A stretch of 9,080 bases of DNA from Candidatus Krumholzibacteriia bacterium (lineage in GTDB: Bacteria; Krumholzibacteriota; Krumholzibacteriia; LZORAL124-64-63): positions 1-9,080 of the forward strand of contig JAOZJV010000107.1 of NCBI GenBank assembly GCA_029935695.1, written 5' to 3'. The notes below the pieces were generated by a model, which saw only the letters and a program-made list of their open reading frames with translations, was not told the origin of the DNA and made no database searches. A program made the translations under genes and the position numbers. This document shows positions 7,135 to 9,080 of the stretch, piece by piece (the stretch's first letter is position 1; each line of letters starts with the position of its first letter).

Positions 7135-7597
7135 GGGGTTTCCCCTGGTCCTCTTCGCTCAGCACAATATCAACATCGTGCTGCTCCCAGGTGCCAAGAT
7201 TCCAGGAACCTGAAGAAGGTTCTGTCTGCTCCAGATCCAAATCCAATTCAGTCGCAGGATAGGGTCCGCCATTGGCTGGCCCGTCAATATCCCGCGCGGC
7301 CACCGTGCACTCGATTACATCATCGAAGCTGCAGGGTAAATAGGCACCATCTTCATTGATGGCCCAGTTTCCTTCGGCATCGGTGGTATCAGCCTGCCCT
7401 TCCATGAAGGCGACTTCCACACCAGGAATGGGCTCACCCAGGTCGTCGATCACCCGGCCGGAAATATTGATGGTTCCGGTGGGAACGCCGTATTCCGGCA
7501 TGGGTCCGGGCCCGTATTCAGGTTCATCCATGCTACTGCAGCCCGAGCCGAGAATGGCTCCGAGCACCACACAGATGCAACGGTAAATAAGTTTCAT
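7127..7597 (-). CDS. Small lipoprotein of the rSAM/lipoprotein system (TIGR04134-like)
   Basis: This 156-residue precursor has a lipoprotein signal peptide: KLIYR n-region, a hydrophobic stretch and the lipobox region LGSGC with Cys20 as the lipidated residue. The lipobox is slightly irregular, with Leu at -4 rather than -3. Ser follows Cys20, which in proteobacterial rules means the outer membrane. A short linker with YGPGP and YGVP leads into a carboxypeptidase-regulatory-like beta domain: ISGRVIDDLGEPIPGVEV (46-62), DTTDAEGNW (70-78), then DIDGPANGG (103-111) and GSWNLGTW (130-137). The YG-P start, PI-G-V turn, D-DG--NGG and W--G pattern fit the lipoprotein partner family I recall next to TIGR04133 enzymes. 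Two mature cysteines, C89 and C97, could form a disulphide or be a modification site. The start at ATG 7597 was chosen because it gives a clean signal peptide and lies behind a candidate promoter; the in-frame TTG at 7642 does not. Confidence 0.85.
   Translation of the reverse strand: MKLIYRCICVVLGAILGSGCSSMDEPEYGPGPMPEYGVPTGTINISGRVIDDLGEPIPGVEVAFMEGQADTTDAEGNWAINEDGAYLPCSFDDVIECTVAARDIDGPANGGPYPATELDLDLEQTEPSSGSWNLGTWEQHDVDIVLSEEDQGKPRD
7135..7145 (-). promoter_or_regulatory. Short GC hairpin over the ribosome binding site of the radical SAM gene
   Basis: GGGGAAACCCC is a perfect 4-bp inverted repeat with an AAA loop, ending immediately before the GTG start at 7134. It contains the only SD-like bases for that gene (AGGGG). 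Folding would hide them, and a ribosome finishing the lipoprotein frame would unfold them, so translation of the two genes could be coupled. This is inferred from sequence only. Confidence 0.35.
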
Positions 7598-7630
7598 GGC
7601 AGAGCTTGCCTTTCTTGGGGTGACTGGGTG

Positions 7631-7659
7631 AATGTACCGCAAAGGGGCAAGAGGATCAA
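7631..7659 (-). promoter_or_regulatory. Candidate promoter of the lipoprotein/radical SAM operon
   Basis: TTGATC (7659-7654) and TACATT (7636-7631) are spaced by 17 bases, each 4/6 to consensus. Initiation near 7624 leaves a leader of about 27 bases before ATG 7597 with AAAGG upstream of the start. It would let the pair be expressed independently of the abiE-like genes. Confidence 0.4.
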
Positions 7660-7666
7660 CTGTTAT

Positions 7667-7678
7667 GGGGATTTCCCC
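7667..7678. repeat. Small inverted repeat after the toxin stop codon
   Basis: GGGGATTTCCCC lies three bases past the stop of the AbiEii-like gene (7683-7681). The stem is four G:C pairs, plus one A:T pair if the loop is allowed to be only two bases. There is no T-run after it in the minus-strand direction, so it is not a convincing intrinsic terminator. It resembles the GGGGAAACCCC element at 7135-7145 at the other end of the lipoprotein gene. Confidence 0.3.
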
Positions 7679-7680
7679 TC

Positions 7681-8430
7681 CTATTCGGGCAACAAACAGG
7701 CGGTAATTCTGCTCACCGCTGTGCGGATTCGGATGGCCAAACCGGCCAGTTCCTCAGGCGGCAAAAGACCCACAAGTTCGGATTCCAGATCTTGATCAGA
7801 TAGATCAATCACTGCCTTCTGTAGTTCTTCCACAAGATAAGGGCGCGACATACTGCCCCGTTTTCTCAAATGGGGCAGGCGTGATTGGAACTTCTTTAAC
7901 CGGTGATCCAGAATGTCAAGATCAGGTAAAGCTCCTGCATGACTAACGAGGAAATAACAGTCGTAAAGATCTCGTAACAACCGGCGTTCATTCCAAGCAG
8001 ATATTTTATGTGCCAAAGCATGGGCGAAATCCATGACCCGGACAATTTGTGATGGATGTCCTTCGGACCTGGCGAAGCCACCCGTTGCCATGGGAACCGA
8101 TGCACACTCTGCCGCCACATTTGCTTCGACCTGGATTGCCACCCCATCAACTCGCAACTCAGCACAAAGCACCTTGGAGTTAAGATGGACAGTGATCACC
8201 GCATCTTCAATCTCGTTCAATACCCTTTCAACCTGGTCAGCAATTTCATTTTTGGAGGAAAACGGCACGAAAAGGTAATCGATGTCCATCGTATTGCGTG
8301 GACTGTCAAGCAGTCTCAAAGCCATTCCTCCCTTGATAATAGCATGCTCTTCAAATTCTTCGGCAAAACGATGCATGACCCATAAAAAGAGTCCATTCTG
8401 AGTCGCCGGTCGTTTGAGTTTGGCGGTCAT
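7681..8430 (-). CDS. AbiEii/AbiGii-family nucleotidyltransferase toxin
   Basis: This 249-residue protein has the DNA polymerase beta-type nucleotidyltransferase signature of AbiEii toxins. IIKGGMALRL at 31-40 is followed by RNTMDID at 45-51, with D49 and D51 as likely metal ligands. A later VAIQVEANV strand (97-105) may carry the third acidic residue. The C-terminal part has HKISAWNERRLLRDLYD (141-157), matching the conserved K and RD--D motifs of the family. AbiE-type toxins are cytoplasmic, halt growth and can act in abortive infection; related enzymes add nucleotides to tRNA ends, but the target here is unknown. Its ATG overlaps the antitoxin TGA as ATGA, so translation is coupled, and no separate SD is obvious. 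The catalytic residues look intact, so it is probably functional and needs its partner. Confidence 0.88.
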   Translation of the reverse strand: MTAKLKRPATQNGLFLWVMHRFAEEFEEHAIIKGGMALRLLDSPRNTMDIDYLFVPFSSKNEIADQVERVLNEIEDAVITVHLNSKVLCAELRVDGVAIQVEANVAAECASVPMATGGFARSEGHPSQIVRVMDFAHALAHKISAWNERRLLRDLYDCYFLVSHAGALPDLDILDHRLKKFQSRLPHLRKRGSMSRPYLVEELQKAVIDLSDQDLESELVGLLPPEELAGLAIRIRTAVSRITACLLPE

Positions 8431-9026
8431 TGCAGATCCAGGACTCTTTCTGCGAAGGTGACAAATTTTGGGTTCTGGTAGCGACTCAGATAATCACGAA
8501 GTCGTTCTGGATTGAGTTTGCCCACGTCAATATCTGAATAGATGTCGAAAGGAAAACGGCGCCCTCGAAGGTGGAAATACAAAACATCAATGATGGCTTT
8601 CTCCGTATTTGCATACTGAACTCCATCAGTATCGGAGAACCCAAACAAGAGCTCCTTTGCCACACTGACATGTTCGATGCTGAAACCATCAAAGACATAC
8701 CTGCGAGGCCGCCCTGTTTTGATCGCAACGATCTGCCGGGCTGGATTGGTGCCCACAATCAGGTTCTGTGCGAGTACTGTGCCGAAACTGATGCAAGATT
8801 CCGGGGCAATCCTTTGGCTCAAAGTGGCCAAATCAAATTCCTCGGCGACATACCATCCACGACAAAATCGTCGCAAAATTCCATGTTGAATTAAAGCCCG
8901 CACCCGCCGCACAAAAACCTCAGGGTGCATGGCCCCAAATGCGGTTCTCAAATCGCTTTTTGAATAAACACCCTTTTGCTGAGCATCAAGGTGCCTAAGT
9001 CTTTGTGCATCTGTTAAAGAATTCAT
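8427..9026 (-). CDS. AbiEi-family antitoxin and transcriptional autoregulator
   Basis: This 199-residue protein has an N-terminal winged helix-turn-helix (about 19-60: YSKSDLRTAFGAMHPEVFVR, then a wing ending GWYV). The C-terminal AbiEi-type domain includes FSIEHVSVAKELLFGF (115-130) and ANTEKAIIDVLYF (139-151). In characterised AbiE systems the antitoxin does not bind the toxin tightly (type IV behaviour), and its helix-turn-helix binds inverted repeats in its own promoter. A matching inverted repeat is present at 9027-9066. The ATG at 9026 was chosen because the frame extension to a TTG at 9065 would start inside the -35 box. It precedes and overlaps the AbiEii-like toxin gene by 4 bases. 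Confidence 0.87.
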   Translation of the reverse strand: MNSLTDAQRLRHLDAQQKGVYSKSDLRTAFGAMHPEVFVRRVRALIQHGILRRFCRGWYVAEEFDLATLSQRIAPESCISFGTVLAQNLIVGTNPARQIVAIKTGRPRRYVFDGFSIEHVSVAKELLFGFSDTDGVQYANTEKAIIDVLYFHLRGRRFPFDIYSDIDVGKLNPERLRDYLSRYQNPKFVTFAERVLDLQ

Positions 9027-9066
9027 AATGACACAAAACATACAGATAACGCCATTTAGTGTCAAT
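9027..9066. promoter_or_regulatory. Candidate AbiEi operator: 12-base inverted repeat flanking the promoter
   Basis: AATGACACAAAA on the plus strand (9027-9038) and ATTGACACTAAA on the minus strand (9066-9055) agree at 10 of 12 positions. The arms are centred 28 bases apart, close to three helical turns. One arm covers the -35 box and the other the -10/start region, so a bound repressor would block RNA polymerase. Autorepression through inverted repeats is established for AbiEi; that this repeat is the site is inferred. Confidence 0.6.
9037..9065 (-). promoter_or_regulatory. Promoter of the abiE-like operon, giving a nearly leaderless transcript
   Basis: A perfect TTGACA (9065-9060) is followed by 17 bases and TATGTT (9042-9037), a 4/6 match to the -10 consensus. 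The expected start near 9030 lies only about four bases before ATG 9026, and no SD precedes that ATG. The promoter is enclosed by the inverted repeat at 9027-9066. Confidence 0.6.
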
Positions 9067-9080
9067 ATGTTTTCTTAATA

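Noticed and set aside
6046..7359. A 437-codon open frame on the plus strand
   Set aside because: It is antisense to the radical SAM gene and part of the lipoprotein gene; it owes its length to their codon bias and shows no motif of its own.
9027..9065. Antitoxin start at TTG 9065 or ATG 9041
   Set aside because: The TTG is within the -35 box and the ATG is within the -10 box of a well-spaced promoter; neither has an SD.

Overview
The window reads as an ordinary chromosomal stretch of a Gram-negative bacterium. A lipoprotein with Ser after the lipobox Cys suggests an outer membrane, and a PAS-GGDEF-EAL protein shows c-di-GMP signalling. Several genes have Shine-Dalgarno (SD) sites and sigma70-type -35/-10 boxes at 17-base spacing. 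That argues against a typical Bacteroidetes, although the closest relatives I recall of the radical SAM/lipoprotein pair are common there. The phylum cannot be fixed from the sequence; a deltaproteobacterium-like or other non-Bacteroidetes lineage is a guess. No rRNA, tRNA, CRISPR array, IS element or phage gene was seen.

Layout. (1) Bases 1-2205, minus strand: the first 735 codons of a three-PAS, GGDEF and EAL protein, cut by the left edge. (2) Bases 2318-3628, minus: a sodium:glutamate/aspartate-type symporter with a clear promoter and SD site. (3) Bases 3775-6003, plus: a membrane-anchored alkaline-phosphatase/sulfatase-superfamily enzyme of the phosphoglycerol or phosphoethanolamine transferase kind, with a C-terminal beta-rich domain; it is poorer in G+C than its neighbours. 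(4) Bases 6028-7597, minus: a small lipoprotein overlapping by 8 bases a radical SAM/SPASM enzyme. (5) Bases 7681-9026, minus: an AbiEi-type antitoxin and AbiEii-type nucleotidyltransferase toxin with ATGA-coupled reading frames, behind a promoter embedded in a long inverted repeat that looks like an autoregulatory operator.

How the genes fit together. The symporter and the surface-polymer enzyme are divergent from a shared 146-base intergenic region. The polymer enzyme and the radical SAM gene converge with only 24 bases between stop codons. The most interesting unit is the lipoprotein/radical SAM pair. The lipoprotein matches, from memory, the poorly understood 'rSAM/lipoprotein system' families (TIGR04134 and TIGR04133), in which the enzyme is suspected to modify, or work with, the lipoprotein; substrate and product are unknown. 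The abiE-like pair lies just upstream on the same strand with no convincing terminator between, so read-through into the lipoprotein operon is possible, although the lipoprotein gene has its own candidate promoter.
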